The translations under genes and the position numbers were made by a program. 64,000 nucleotides of DNA from HXMU1420-13 sp963691715 (lineage in GTDB: Bacteria > Bacteroidota > Rhodothermia > Balneolales > Balneolaceae). This document shows positions 1-9,442 of this stretch, in pieces. The notes below the pieces were generated by a model that worked only from the letters and a program-made list of their open reading frames with translations, did no database searches and was not told the origin of the DNA. The stretch is taken from assembly GCA_963691715.1 (NCBI GenBank), contig OY829281.1, positions 2,604,001 through 2,668,000 of the forward strand, given 5' to 3'. Position 1 is the first letter of the stretch. Every line of letters starts with the position of its first letter.

Positions 1-27
1 GATCATTAAATTAATAGACAGCAGTAC

Positions 28-2568
28 ATGAAAAGTCTCGTAATTGTTGAGTCTCCAACAAAAACAAAAACCATTAGTAAGTATCTACCAAAAGGATACG
101 AGGTAGACTCCTCGATGGGACACATACGTGATTTACCGGCATCTGCAAAGAATATACCTGCAAAATACAAAAAAGAACCTTGGGCAACTTTAGGTATTAA
201 TCCCGATGATCGTTATTACGCCATTTATGTAACTCCTCCCGATAAAAAGAAAATTGTAACTCGATTAAAAGCCAAGTTAAAAGATGCCGACGAACTTATT
301 CTAGCCACAGATGAAGACCGCGAAGGTGAGGCTATTTCTTGGCATTTGCTTGAAGTGTTAAAACCGAAGGTGCCAGTGAAAAGAATGGTGTTTCGTGAAA
401 TCACCAAAGAAGCGGTTCAAAATGCTTTAAAAAATACGCGGGATATCGATATGAACTTAGTATTCGCTCAAGAAACACGTAGAATACTGGATCGATTAGC
501 TGGATATACTGTATCTCCATTGCTATGGAAGAAAATCTCTCCTGGTTTATCTGCTGGGCGAGTTCAATCCGTTGCGGTTGGATTTTTAGTAGAGCGAGAA
601 CGAGAGCGTATGAAATTCAAAAGCGGAACCTACTACGATTTGCAAGCAATTCTCCAAAAGTCTGGAGAAAACGATGAATTTAAGGCCGATCTTACTCATT
701 TAAATAGCAAGCGCATTGCTAGTGGAAAAGATTTTGACGAAAACACGGGTAAGCTAAAAAAGCCAGACTCTGTAGTTTTATTAGATGAAACGGCAGCAGG
801 TTCTTTAGTTGCTGATCTTGAAAAGGCTTCTTGGTCGGTAACGAATGTGGAGGTAACTACCCAAAAAAGAAATCCAGCGCCTCCATTTATTACCTCAACG
901 TTACAACAAGAGGCAAATAGAAAATTTGGAATGAGTGCGCGTGATACCATGAGTGTAGCTCAAAAGTTATATGAAAAAGGATTTATAACTTATATGAGAA
1001 CCGATTCAACGCGACTTTCTTCACAGGCTATTGACGCAGCTAGAAACGGAATTATAGAAATGTATGGCGACGATTATCTTTTCGAAAGAGTTCGTAATTA
1101 TACCGCTAAAGGTAAAACTGCTCAAGAAGCACACGAAGCCATACGACCATCTGGTTCAAGTTTTATTCTTCCAGAAAAATCGGGATTAAGGGATCGTGAA
1201 TTTAAGTTGTATGATCTTATTTGGAAGCGAACCATTGCCACTCAAATGGCAGAGGCTGAGCTAGAATTCACGAACGTTAACATTACAGCGATTAATAACG
1301 GAACTTCTGCTGATTTTCGATCGAGCGGAAAGAAGATTTTATTTCCTGGTTTTTTTAGAGCCTATGTCGAGGGAAGTGACGACACAGAATCTGCATTGGA
1401 AAATCAAGAGAAGTTTTTACCAGCACTTGCTAACGGTGATACCACAGATTTACAAGAATTAAAATCTATTATTCACCAAACAAAACCGCCAGCAAGATAT
1501 ACTGAGGCTACATTAGTTAAAGAATTAGAAAAATCAGGGGTTGGTCGACCCAGTACCTATGCTGCGGTAATATCCACCATACAAGATCGTAAATATGCTC
1601 GACTGGATGCTAAGGCACTAGTACCTACATTTACAGCTTTTGCGGTAACTGCCCTTCTTGAAGAACATTTTCCCGATTTAGTTGATAGTAGTTTTACTTC
1701 AAATCTTGAAGATAAACTTGACGGTGTAGCAACTGGAACACAAGATGCCGTACAGTATTTGGATGATTATTATAAAGGTGAAAACGGACTACGAGCAAAA
1801 GTAGATACCCAAGAAGATAAAATTGATCCGCAAAAAGCCAAGCTGCTTGATCTTCCCCTTGATGGTTTAGAGGGAATAAGTGTGGCTGTTGGACGATTTG
1901 GACCTTATGCAAAAATGAAAAAAGGGGAAGAAGAAATATCGACCTCTTTGCCGCAAGATATGGATCCAAGTGATATCACTCCAGAGCGATTAGAAGAGCT
2001 AATAAAACTGTCGGAAGAACAAGATAAACCATTAGGTATCCATCCTGTAGAAGGACTCCCAGTATTTATGTTAAGTGGTCGTTATGGCCCCTATGTACAG
2101 CTTGGGGAAGTGACAGAAGAAAATAAAAAGCCAAAGCGTGTATCACTTTTAAAAGGAATGACTCCAGAATCGATGAATTTTGAAACAGCGGTTAAACTTC
2201 TGGAACTCCCTCGTACGCTTGGTGAGCATCCTGAAGATGGAAAAATAGTAAAAGCTGGAGTCGGTCGATTTGGTCCTTTTGTAGTTCATGATGGCAAATT
2301 CAAATCTATTCCAAAAACGGATGATGTTCTCACTGTTGACTTGACCCGAGCTATCGAACTCCTAGCAATGAAAGCTGCACCAAGAAAAAGTTCTGAATTA
2401 AAAGATCTTGGTGTACATCCCGAAACCGAGCAACCAATAAAAGTAATGGATGGACGCTATGGGCCTTACATAAAGCATGGAAAAAAGAATATAGGCTTAC
2501 CGAAAGGGATAGAACCCAATGAAATGACACTCGAAAAAGCAGTAGAGTTAATTGCTGAAAAGGGCTAG
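28..2568 (+). CDS. topA: DNA topoisomerase I (type IA)
   Basis: Relaxes negatively supercoiled DNA by cutting and passing one strand. The N-terminal TOPRIM domain (about residues 1-120) carries the acidic metal site in ATDEDREGE (residues 93-101). The catalytic tyrosine is Tyr322 in TYMRTDS. The region GRPSTYA near residue 510 belongs to the core fold. The C-terminus has four GRFGPY/GRYGPY-type repeats (about residues 620, 688, 747 and 810) in place of Cys4 zinc fingers, as in many Bacteroidota enzymes. At 846 aa the length is typical. The ATG at 28 starts the conserved MKSLVIVESPTK motif. Only 27 bases precede it, so its promoter is not visible. Followed after about 100 bp by a small unknown gene. 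Confidence 0.98.
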   Translation: MKSLVIVESPTKTKTISKYLPKGYEVDSSMGHIRDLPASAKNIPAKYKKEPWATLGINPDDRYYAIYVTPPDKKKIVTRLKAKLKDADELILATDEDREGEAISWHLLEVLKPKVPVKRMVFREITKEAVQNALKNTRDIDMNLVFAQETRRILDRLAGYTVSPLLWKKISPGLSAGRVQSVAVGFLVERERERMKFKSGTYYDLQAILQKSGENDEFKADLTHLNSKRIASGKDFDENTGKLKKPDSVVLLDETAAGSLVADLEKASWSVTNVEVTTQKRNPAPPFITSTLQQEANRKFGMSARDTMSVAQKLYEKGFITYMRTDSTRLSSQAIDAARNGIIEMYGDDYLFERVRNYTAKGKTAQEAHEAIRPSGSSFILPEKSGLRDREFKLYDLIWKRTIATQMAEAELEFTNVNITAINNGTSADFRSSGKKILFPGFFRAYVEGSDDTESALENQEKFLPALANGDTTDLQELKSIIHQTKPPARYTEATLVKELEKSGVGRPSTYAAVISTIQDRKYARLDAKALVPTFTAFAVTALLEEHFPDLVDSSFTSNLEDKLDGVATGTQDAVQYLDDYYKGENGLRAKVDTQEDKIDPQKAKLLDLPLDGLEGISVAVGRFGPYAKMKKGEEEISTSLPQDMDPSDITPERLEELIKLSEEQDKPLGIHPVEGLPVFMLSGRYGPYVQLGEVTEENKKPKRVSLLKGMTPESMNFETAVKLLELPRTLGEHPEDGKIVKAGVGRFGPFVVHDGKFKSIPKTDDVLTVDLTRAIELLAMKAAPRKSSELKDLGVHPETEQPIKVMDGRYGPYIKHGKKNIGLPKGIEPNEMTLEKAVELIAEKG

Positions 2569-2672
2569 TTTAGCGTTCAATTTATTTTTTTTGATTGATA
2601 GTCTTAAATAAGAGCCTATTAAATTTTAAAAAACTATATTAAGCCGAAAAAGTAATTTTCGAATCGGCAGAA

Positions 2673-3239
2673 ATGCAAAAACGTAACCACTTTCATTTTC
2701 AATATCCTCCGAACATCCACGAATTGGACTTAGCTACCATGGTGAGTATGTTTCGAAGTAGAGGGGAACCTCGAAAAGCTCCGCCAGGGGAATATTATGC
2801 ATGCGCTCACTCAAAAAAATTACTTAAAGAAGCAAAGTGGTGGTTTGGATTATTTTACTCCCAAGATACTTGGGATGAACTACTAACGAAAGGAAGCGAA
2901 GGTTATCCGCTTACCAATATCGACTTAAATGTATTGGGTAATGTATATGTTTCAGAAGAAGAGGCTCCTCATAGAGAAGTTGTAGAAAAAAATGCAGGAA
3001 CTTCTGAAAAACTTGCTTATCTAATTGTAAACGATCTGAGAACATTTGGTTTTTTATCAGAAGATGATAGTGGTTTTTTGAGAATTACACCTCGTGGTGA
3101 AAAAGCACTACATGGGATTTCCAGAAAAATTTATGAGAAACGTTTTTTACCAGAAATGTTATCTGATGAACCTGCTCCTGAATCGCCTCGCATCGAACAA
3201 GCCCAAAAGAAAGACGAAGAACAGACCAGTCTTTTTTAG
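2673..3239 (+). CDS. conserved hypothetical protein, winged-helix-like, 188 aa
   Basis: I do not recognise the family. The protein is soluble, with no signal peptide or membrane segment. The middle is rich in Trp, Phe and Tyr (about residues 45-75). Residues about 110-150 (LAYLIVNDLRTFGFL ... ITPRGEKAL) have the pattern of a winged-helix fold: helix, helix, then a short beta wing. The tail is acidic and ends exactly in QTSLF, which resembles the QxxLF pentapeptide used by many DNA-processing proteins to bind the beta sliding clamp. Same strand as topA and 104 bp downstream, possibly co-transcribed. A role in DNA metabolism is inference only. Confidence 0.75.
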   Translation: MQKRNHFHFQYPPNIHELDLATMVSMFRSRGEPRKAPPGEYYACAHSKKLLKEAKWWFGLFYSQDTWDELLTKGSEGYPLTNIDLNVLGNVYVSEEEAPHREVVEKNAGTSEKLAYLIVNDLRTFGFLSEDDSGFLRITPRGEKALHGISRKIYEKRFLPEMLSDEPAPESPRIEQAQKKDEEQTSLF

Positions 3240-3377
3240 TGGAAAAGGAGAGGTGCTGACGTACAGGAACAGAGTCAGCAAAAAGGAAATTTTATATTTA
3301 CTAATGGATCAGCTCAAATTCTAGCTATACTCTTCTAAACATGAACTATTCAGTAGTTCTCACCAAGCCTTTTGGTT

Positions 3378-4592
3378 TCAATAATAAGTAACTGAGACAG
3401 AATCGATCGCTTGTTCTCTAGTAATTTTGCCATGATCATAATCTTCAAGCACTGATTTTTTAATTTGAAAATCAATACGGTTTGGTATTTCATCCATACC
3501 ATTAGACGATAAGTTGATACTTGTTAACACATATTGATCAGAATCGACTGAAGTGATCGTGCGCCCATAATCTACCATGTATTGTGCGATATCTTTTTTT
3601 AATTTCTCAAAGGCTGCAATCATCCCTTCTTTGAATTCTTTTTCCCTTTTTTCAAAGGCTTCTTTTTCCTCGGCTGTGTCAAAAGATTGCTCCATTCTGA
3701 CATTAGCTATTCTATTTTGAAAATTTCTGAGTATACGTTGACCTTCAGGAAATCTTCCATAAAACAAACTACCATTGCCACTATATCTAGCATCAAAGCT
3801 AAAAATTGCTCCAAAATTGTCCAGCATCATGTATCCAATTTTCCCATTTACTCGAAACGTATTTTCTGCAGATTCTCTTAATGCTGTTTCAAAAATATTT
3901 CCCATTACTTCCAAATCCGTATAATGTTGACTTTCGCTACTAGCAAAATTAATTCTATTCACTATTTCTTGGTTATTAATGGTACCACTACGATAATTTA
4001 TCAAGTCTTGCATGCTTACAGACGCAGAAAGAACAGGTAGTTTTCCTTTAGTTTCTTCTTCAAACGTATTTCTACCGTTATTATCCATATAACCGACGAA
4101 TCGGGCTCTTTTGAAATTGGGATTACTATCATATACTAACATAATTCTTTCATCATCATCGAGCTGGCCAATAATGGAACCATAATTGATGAGGAATTCT
4201 GTCATTCTTTTGTTAATGGATTCCTCATCTACAGTTCTTGAAGCTTCCTTAGCACTATCGTCACTATTAGTGCTGTAGTAGAAAGAAAAACCTATGTCAC
4301 GATCTACATCCATGCGTGGTGTAAAAGGATCGTTCTTTTGGATCATAAAAATTATGCCAAAATCTTTTAAGTAAGTCCCTCTAATTGATCGTTGGCCAAA
4401 TTCTCCTCGAATTACAGTGTACGAGTCGGCAGTAGCTATTTCAGTTTGCGTTCGGAATAGTTCGCTAAGAATATTTTCCATAATACGGATGTCCCGTTTC
4501 ATTCGATGTGCATCTATATTTTGTGCAGCGATGGATGGAGCTAATATGAGGCTCAACAGTCCGATCAGTAAAGTCATCTTGAGTTGTTTCAT
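3378..4592 (-). CDS. exported protein of unknown function, third gene of sigma-factor operon
   Basis: A 404-aa protein with a clear Sec signal peptide (Met-Lys-rich start, hydrophobic core LLIGLLSLILA, cleavage near AAQ-NI). No known domain recognised. A charged, coiled-coil-like helix lies around residues 300-335 (rich in Glu and Lys). Two stretches, about 45-165 and 220-390, look loosely duplicated: both contain an N-terminal helix, a beta strand region and a helix ending in (I/M)xxYG. The start lies 4 bp from the stop of the anti-sigma-like gene, so the two are almost certainly co-transcribed. Probably a periplasmic or surface protein controlled by the upstream ECF sigma factor. That role is inferred from position only. 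Confidence 0.85.
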   Translation of the reverse strand: MKQLKMTLLIGLLSLILAPSIAAQNIDAHRMKRDIRIMENILSELFRTQTEIATADSYTVIRGEFGQRSIRGTYLKDFGIIFMIQKNDPFTPRMDVDRDIGFSFYYSTNSDDSAKEASRTVDEESINKRMTEFLINYGSIIGQLDDDERIMLVYDSNPNFKRARFVGYMDNNGRNTFEEETKGKLPVLSASVSMQDLINYRSGTINNQEIVNRINFASSESQHYTDLEVMGNIFETALRESAENTFRVNGKIGYMMLDNFGAIFSFDARYSGNGSLFYGRFPEGQRILRNFQNRIANVRMEQSFDTAEEKEAFEKREKEFKEGMIAAFEKLKKDIAQYMVDYGRTITSVDSDQYVLTSINLSSNGMDEIPNRIDFQIKKSVLEDYDHGKITREQAIDSVSVTYY

Positions 4593-4595
4593 TCT

Positions 4596-5288
4596 TTATC
4601 TATTATAACTTACAGTTTCTATTATTTCACCTAACATCTGATCGGTTTGATAAAAGCGATTATAGGTAGTTTCTTCTAAGTTGGTTAAACTATAGTCGAT
4701 GAGTTTTAAATCTGATGTTCTTTGCTCATCTAAATATTCTGCAAAGCTAGCCAGTGTTTGTTGGAATTGAAATTCTTGCTCTTTTTGCTGTTCTTGAGCT
4801 GCTTGTATAATTTCTGCCACAAGCTGAGCATTGTTAGCTTGTACTTGGTTGATTAAAAGTTCAACTTGATCTGCAGTATATCCTATTTCTTGTGGGAGTT
4901 GTTCCCCAAATGAAAGTGAAAATCCATTATTTTGATAATCGATGTTCAAGTTGGTTAGCCTGCCGGTTAGTGCAAACAAAAAAACAAAGCTCGCTAGTGC
5001 AAGACTGTATCTACTGAAGGTTGACTTTGGAGTGAGTACACTCAGCATGTTTTCTAACCAGTATTTAAAAGAGGAATAGGTAGAGCGTGGCTCCATAATC
5101 ATTATTCGACCTTCAGGCTGTTCAACCGGCATCTGCTGTAATACCTCTCTAGTTTCCATTAAGCCATCAAATTCTTTCTTTAAGTCAGGGTAGTGCTGGA
5201 TCACAAGTTCCAACTTTTGTTGAGTATCTATATCTAACTCGCCGTACATGTAATCTATTAACAATTCACGCGCTTCATCTTTAGTCAT
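4596..5288 (-). CDS. anti-sigma factor-like single-pass membrane protein
   Basis: A 230-aa protein. The N-terminal about 75 residues form a short helical cytoplasmic domain (MTKDEARELLIDYMYGELD), the usual form of an anti-sigma domain, but the zinc-binding HxxxCxxC motif of ZAS anti-sigmas is absent. A single membrane helix lies around residues 93-110 (SLALASFVFLFALTG). The C-terminal periplasmic part is a long Gln/Glu-rich helix (about 135-225), likely coiled coil. It overlaps the sigma-factor gene by 8 bp, which indicates translational coupling. The function as anti-sigma is inferred from this arrangement and topology. I see no sequence signature that proves it. Confidence 0.8.
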   Translation of the reverse strand: MTKDEARELLIDYMYGELDIDTQQKLELVIQHYPDLKKEFDGLMETREVLQQMPVEQPEGRIMIMEPRSTYSSFKYWLENMLSVLTPKSTFSRYSLALASFVFLFALTGRLTNLNIDYQNNGFSLSFGEQLPQEIGYTADQVELLINQVQANNAQLVAEIIQAAQEQQKEQEFQFQQTLASFAEYLDEQRTSDLKLIDYSLTNLEETTYNRFYQTDQMLGEIIETVSYNR

Positions 5289-5850
5289 AGCTAAATACCT
5301 CTTTATTGATTTTCCAAGAATCGAACATTTTTCTTAATGCTCTTAGACCGTAATACAGTCTAGATTTGATAGTATTCTCTGATTCATTTAAAATTTCTGC
5401 AATTTCTCTAAAAGTTAGTCCCTCATATTCCTTCATGATAACAACCACACGTTGTTCAATAGGTAATTGAAGTAGCGCTTTATGTAAAAGAACAATGGCT
5501 TCATTTCTCATTAATGCGCTATCAGCAGCTCGCTCTATTTCTGTTTGAGGAGCAGATTTAAGTGCCTCCAGAGAAGTTGCTCGTTTTCGCCCTACTCTTT
5601 TCAGTTCATCTAGGCATAAATTATTTGCAATTTTGTATAACCATGAACCAAATTTTTTACTGTCATCAAGGGTCTCAAGTTTTTGATAAGCTTTGATGAA
5701 TGTTTTTTGTGTGATTTCTGATGCATCATCATTGTTTGCAAAATATCGAAATGCAAAATGGTGGATGCGATTTTGCCATTTACCAATGAGCTTATTGAAA
5801 GCTTGGTGATTACCTCCTAAAAAATCTTGGATCAGTTGAGCGTCTTCCAT
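5281..5850 (-). CDS. RNA polymerase ECF-type sigma factor
   Basis: A 189-aa extracytoplasmic-function sigma factor. Region 2 occupies about residues 10-80 (FAFRYFANNDDASEITQKTFIKAYQ is the sigma 2.1-2.2 helix pair, SWLYKIANNLCLDELKR is region 2.4). Region 4 occupies about 120-175, with the HTH GLTFREIAEILNESENTIKSRLYYG. First gene of a three-gene minus-strand operon with an overlapping anti-sigma-like membrane protein and an exported protein. This is the standard layout for an envelope-signal switch, often autoregulated. The upstream gap (5851-6194) would hold its promoter. Confidence 0.95.
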   Translation of the reverse strand: MEDAQLIQDFLGGNHQAFNKLIGKWQNRIHHFAFRYFANNDDASEITQKTFIKAYQKLETLDDSKKFGSWLYKIANNLCLDELKRVGRKRATSLEALKSAPQTEIERAADSALMRNEAIVLLHKALLQLPIEQRVVVIMKEYEGLTFREIAEILNESENTIKSRLYYGLRALRKMFDSWKINKEVFSYD

Positions 5851-6194
5851 TCTTTTTTTGATTATTAGATCAAGAGTGATGTTCCACTTCTTGATGCCAG
5901 GTGTAAGACGAATAGATTTTGAATATAGTTTTAAAGAATTAGAGGTTTTATCAAAGGGTAATTTTTGCGAAGCTTAAAGGATATGTTAAATTACCTAGAT
6001 ACTACACTATGAACATGAACATAGGGCATTTATCTTGGAAATGATTAGATGTTGATCCTTTAAATCTAATGTAAATGAGAGATAATGAATTACACTTTTA
6101 AATCTTTTTTCTCTAAAAAATTTGATTCATAGATTAAAAAACAATTCATTATCCCAACTTTTCTTGAAAAGCTTATTGTTCCATTTTTAATTTA
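5851..6194. other. intergenic region upstream of the sigma-factor operon, with a distant inverted repeat
   Basis: 344 bp without a coding region between the sigma-factor start and the IS left end. It is very AT-rich. The only structure I see is a perfect 11-bp inverted repeat, GATAATGAATT at 6081-6091 and AATTCATTATC at 6143-6153, with an inner weaker pair (AATCT / AGATT). It could form a long hairpin or be a two-half regulator site. No function can be assigned. Confidence 0.4.
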
Positions 6195-6929
6195 GGGTCA
6201 AGACAACTTAAGGGATATTAAAATTCCATAAGTTGTTGTATGCCAATCCGTAATAAGTATATATACCGTTCACGAATTTCTGAGGCTAAATTCCGACAGA
6301 TTCTACGCCTTTTTTGCCTAGATCTAACCGCGGTGCAGACCGCCGAACTCAGTGGTATTTCTCGCAATTCAGTCAACAAACATTTAACAGCTATCCGCAG
6401 GCGTATCGCCGAGTTTTGTGAGTCCGAATCTCCATTTAGTGGACAGGTGGAAGTCGATGAATCTTTGTTTGGTGCCCGACGAGTAAAAGGTAAACGGGGA
6501 CGCGGTGCGTATGGAAAAGTATTGGTATTTGGACTCTACTAGCGTAATGGAAAGGTGTATACAGAGGTGGTGCCCAACGCCTCTAAAAAGACCTTACAGG
6601 CTATTATTAGAGGAAAAGTAGCCCTAGAAAGTGTGATTCATTCCGATGGCTGGCGAGGCTACAATGGGCTGGTGGACTTAGGGTATGCTAAGCACCTACG
6701 TGTGGATCATGGGCGCAATGAGTTTGCCACCTCCACAAGCCATATCAACGGAATAGAAGGCTTTTGGGGATTTGCTAAAACCCGATTAGTTAAGTGCCGG
6801 GGAATGCACCCCGCTACTTTTTACCTGCATCTTAAAGAGTCCGAATTCCGATTCAATTATCGTAAAGAAAATATCTATCCAAAACTCTTATCTTTAATCC
6901 GAAACAACCCTCTTAAGTTGTCTTGACCC
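6195..6929 (+). mobile_element. IS1595-type insertion sequence (735 bp), transposase interrupted
   Basis: The ends are inverted repeats: the left end GGGTCAAGACAACTTAAG (6195-6212) matches the right end read on the other strand (6912-6929). The flanking 8-mers TTAATTTA (6187-6194) and TAAATTTA (6930-6937) agree at 7 of 8 positions, consistent with the 8-bp target duplication of IS1595-family elements and one later change. The single gene between them is an ISXO2-like DDE transposase. Its stop codon lies inside the right inverted repeat. Size is normal for small IS1595 members. The insertion left only 22 bp between its right end and the start codon of the metalloprotease gene at 6952. Confidence 0.9.
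6240..6926 (+). pseudogene. IS1595-family (ISXO2-like) transposase with an in-frame amber stop
   Basis: Reading from ATG 6240 gives an N-terminal helix-turn-helix (TAVQTAELSGISRNSVNKHL) and the first catalytic Asp in QVEVDESLFG. TAG at 6540-6542 then ends the frame after 100 residues. The same frame continues without a shift as RNGKVYTEVVPN through the second Asp (IHSDGWRGY) and the catalytic Glu (NGIEGFWGFAK) to 6926. The family usually has a lysine or arginine at the stop position, so a single AAG-to-TAG change explains it. Everything else looks intact, which suggests recent inactivation. Readthrough or a sequencing error cannot be excluded. Confidence 0.88.
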
Positions 6930-6951
6930 TAAATTTATATTCTTACTCATC

Positions 6952-9375
6952 ATGAAGAAAAGACTTATTGTTCTATTTTTTGGGATTCTATTCTCTAACA
7001 CTATTTGGGCTCAGGTTCCATCTATTTCAGAAAAAACAGCAGGACTAACCCTTACTGAAGGTTTTTTTGATTATTATTTTGATGAGGATCAGGCTAAACT
7101 TTGGTTAGTTGTAGATAAACTAAACACCGAATTTTTATATGCTAATTATTTAGCAGCTGGTGTAGGGTCGAACGATATTGGATTAGATCGTAGTCAACAA
7201 GGCGGTGAACGGATAGTCTTTTTCGAGAAAAGAGGTCCCAAAATATTTCTTATTCAACCCAATGTAGAGTACATCGCTCGTTCTAATAATGAGTTAGAGA
7301 AAAAGTCGGTTCGAGAGGCGTTTGCATCGTCCATATTAGCAGCATTTGATATTGCGGCATCCTCCGAAGAAAACTATCTAATAGATGTAACCCCATATCT
7401 TATTCGCGATGCCCACGATGTAATAGGTCGTTTAAGAGGTCGAGGTGAGGGAAATTATACCCTCGATAAAAGCAGATCGATCATGTATGAGGAAGGAACG
7501 TTTAATTTTCCAAGCAACTCAGAATTTGAGACAATGCTTACTTTTGCTGGAAGTAATCCCGGTTCTCAAGTTAGATCGGTAGTACCATCACCGAAGTCCA
7601 TTACTGTTCGTCAACATCATTCATTTATTGAGTTGCCAGATAACGAGTATGAACCACGTAGATACGACCCAAGAGCTGGATATTATCCTACATCGTTTAT
7701 GGATTATGCCTCTCCAATTGATGAACCCATGATGATCCAATTCATAAACCGCCATCGATTGAAGAAAAAAGACCCAAATGCGGCCATAAGCGAAGCAGTA
7801 GAGCCAATTATTTATTATTTAGATAATGGAACCCCAGAGCCTGTGCGAAGTGCTCTACTAGATGGAGGGCGCTGGTGGAATGAAGCATTTGAAGCCATAG
7901 GCTACAAAGATGCATTTCAGGTTAAGGTATTACCAGACGATGCACATCCTTTAGATATTCGATACAACGTGATTAACTGGGTTCATCGATCAACAAGAGG
8001 ATGGTCATATGGCGGTTCTGTTGTTGATCCGCGAACGGGTGAAATTATTAAAGGAAATGTGTTATTGGGCTCTCTGCGTGTTCGCCAGGATTATATGATT
8101 GCTACTGGTTTACTTGCTCCATTTGCTGAAGGGGCAGAAGATAATCCCGTTATGATGGAAATGGCATTGGCGCGAATTAGACAACTTTCGGCGCATGAAA
8201 TTGGCCATACCTTAGGAATCTACCATAACTTTGCATCTAGTGTAGACGGTAGAGAATCGGTAATGGATTATCCCCATCCTAAAGTAAATATCATAAATGG
8301 AGAGTTAGATTTAAGTGATGCTTATGATGTAGGAATGGGAGAATGGGACAAAGTTACCATTGCATATGGCTATCAGGATTTTCCAGCAGGTGTAGATGAA
8401 GCAGAAGCATTAAATGATATTCTAGAACAAGCCCATGAGGATGGTTTAAAATATATTTCGGATAGTGATGCTCGTCCTCAAGGTGGGGCACATCCTTATG
8501 CGCATCTGTGGGATTATGGTACGGATGTAGAATCTCAGCTTTCTCATATTTTAGAAGTTCGTAAGATTGCTTTAGAGAACTTTGGAAAAGCCAATATTCC
8601 AGACGGCACTCCGATGACGAAGCTACACGATGTTTTGGTCCCCATTTATCTCTTTCATCGTTACCAATTAGAGGGTACGGTAAAATTGATTGGAGGCCTT
8701 GATTATACTTACAAAATAAAAGGAGACAATCAGCCAACGCCAACTATTGTGGATAAGAAAACTCAAGAACAGGCATTAAAAGAAATGCTTAAAGCAATAC
8801 ATCCCGATGTACTAGCACTACCCGAACATGTACTTGAGCTGATCCCCACACGCCCGCCAGGAATGCCAGCAACCAGAGAATTATTTAAGGGAAATACAGG
8901 GCCAGCCTTAGATGCGTTTGGCATAGCGCAAACTGCTGCAAATGTTCCTTTACGATTACTATTACATCCTGCACGAGCAAATCGATTGGTAGAATATCAT
9001 GCCCGTGAAAATAATTTGAGTCTCGAAGAAATGATCGATGAAATTATTGAACAAACTTGGGAGACTCGCTATGGAAATGAATATCATAATTCAATCCAAA
9101 AAGTAGTTAATCATTTAGTCGTTAGCAGTTTGATTGAATTACACGCCTCCAAGGAAGCTAATCCGTTAACAAAAGCAATTGTTTTAGGTAAGTTAAATGA
9201 TCTTATGGAAATGTTAGACAAGCAAAAAAATGATGTTGTGGCGATGCAATCTGCACTGTTGATCGAGCATTATTTAGATCATCCAACCGAGTTTAAAACC
9301 GAGTATACACTAATGCCTCCTCCAGGTTCACCAATTGGTTCTGGAGATTATCATGCACTGTCTTGTGAGCATTAA
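6952..9375 (+). CDS. secreted zinc metalloprotease (metzincin-like, DUF5117/DUF4953 type)
   Basis: An 807-aa exported protein with a Sec signal peptide (MKKRLIVLFFGILFSNTIWA-Q). The N-terminal half (about 30-330) matches the DUF5118/DUF5117 region that precedes the protease domain in this Bacteroidota family. The active site is HEIGHTLGIYHN at about residue 415, the extended metzincin motif HExxHxxGxxH, followed by a Met-turn-like SVMDYP about 15 residues on. The C-terminal half is helical. Likely digests peptides in the periplasm or outside. The start codon lies 22 bp from the right end of the IS element, so its original promoter region has been displaced or replaced. Confidence 0.9.
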   Translation: MKKRLIVLFFGILFSNTIWAQVPSISEKTAGLTLTEGFFDYYFDEDQAKLWLVVDKLNTEFLYANYLAAGVGSNDIGLDRSQQGGERIVFFEKRGPKIFLIQPNVEYIARSNNELEKKSVREAFASSILAAFDIAASSEENYLIDVTPYLIRDAHDVIGRLRGRGEGNYTLDKSRSIMYEEGTFNFPSNSEFETMLTFAGSNPGSQVRSVVPSPKSITVRQHHSFIELPDNEYEPRRYDPRAGYYPTSFMDYASPIDEPMMIQFINRHRLKKKDPNAAISEAVEPIIYYLDNGTPEPVRSALLDGGRWWNEAFEAIGYKDAFQVKVLPDDAHPLDIRYNVINWVHRSTRGWSYGGSVVDPRTGEIIKGNVLLGSLRVRQDYMIATGLLAPFAEGAEDNPVMMEMALARIRQLSAHEIGHTLGIYHNFASSVDGRESVMDYPHPKVNIINGELDLSDAYDVGMGEWDKVTIAYGYQDFPAGVDEAEALNDILEQAHEDGLKYISDSDARPQGGAHPYAHLWDYGTDVESQLSHILEVRKIALENFGKANIPDGTPMTKLHDVLVPIYLFHRYQLEGTVKLIGGLDYTYKIKGDNQPTPTIVDKKTQEQALKEMLKAIHPDVLALPEHVLELIPTRPPGMPATRELFKGNTGPALDAFGIAQTAANVPLRLLLHPARANRLVEYHARENNLSLEEMIDEIIEQTWETRYGNEYHNSIQKVVNHLVVSSLIELHASKEANPLTKAIVLGKLNDLMEMLDKQKNDVVAMQSALLIEHYLDHPTEFKTEYTLMPPPGSPIGSGDYHALSCEH

Positions 9376-9442
9376 TCTTATGAAAAAAAGTTAAGGAATT
9401 AGATAATACAAAGAAGTATGTGATCTCATATCTCACATTTGT

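Noticed and set aside
3255..3279. Hairpin GCTGAC/GTCAGC after the topA-linked gene
   Set aside because: Short stem with a long loop and no T-run on the plus strand. It does not qualify as a terminator, although AAAAAGG follows.
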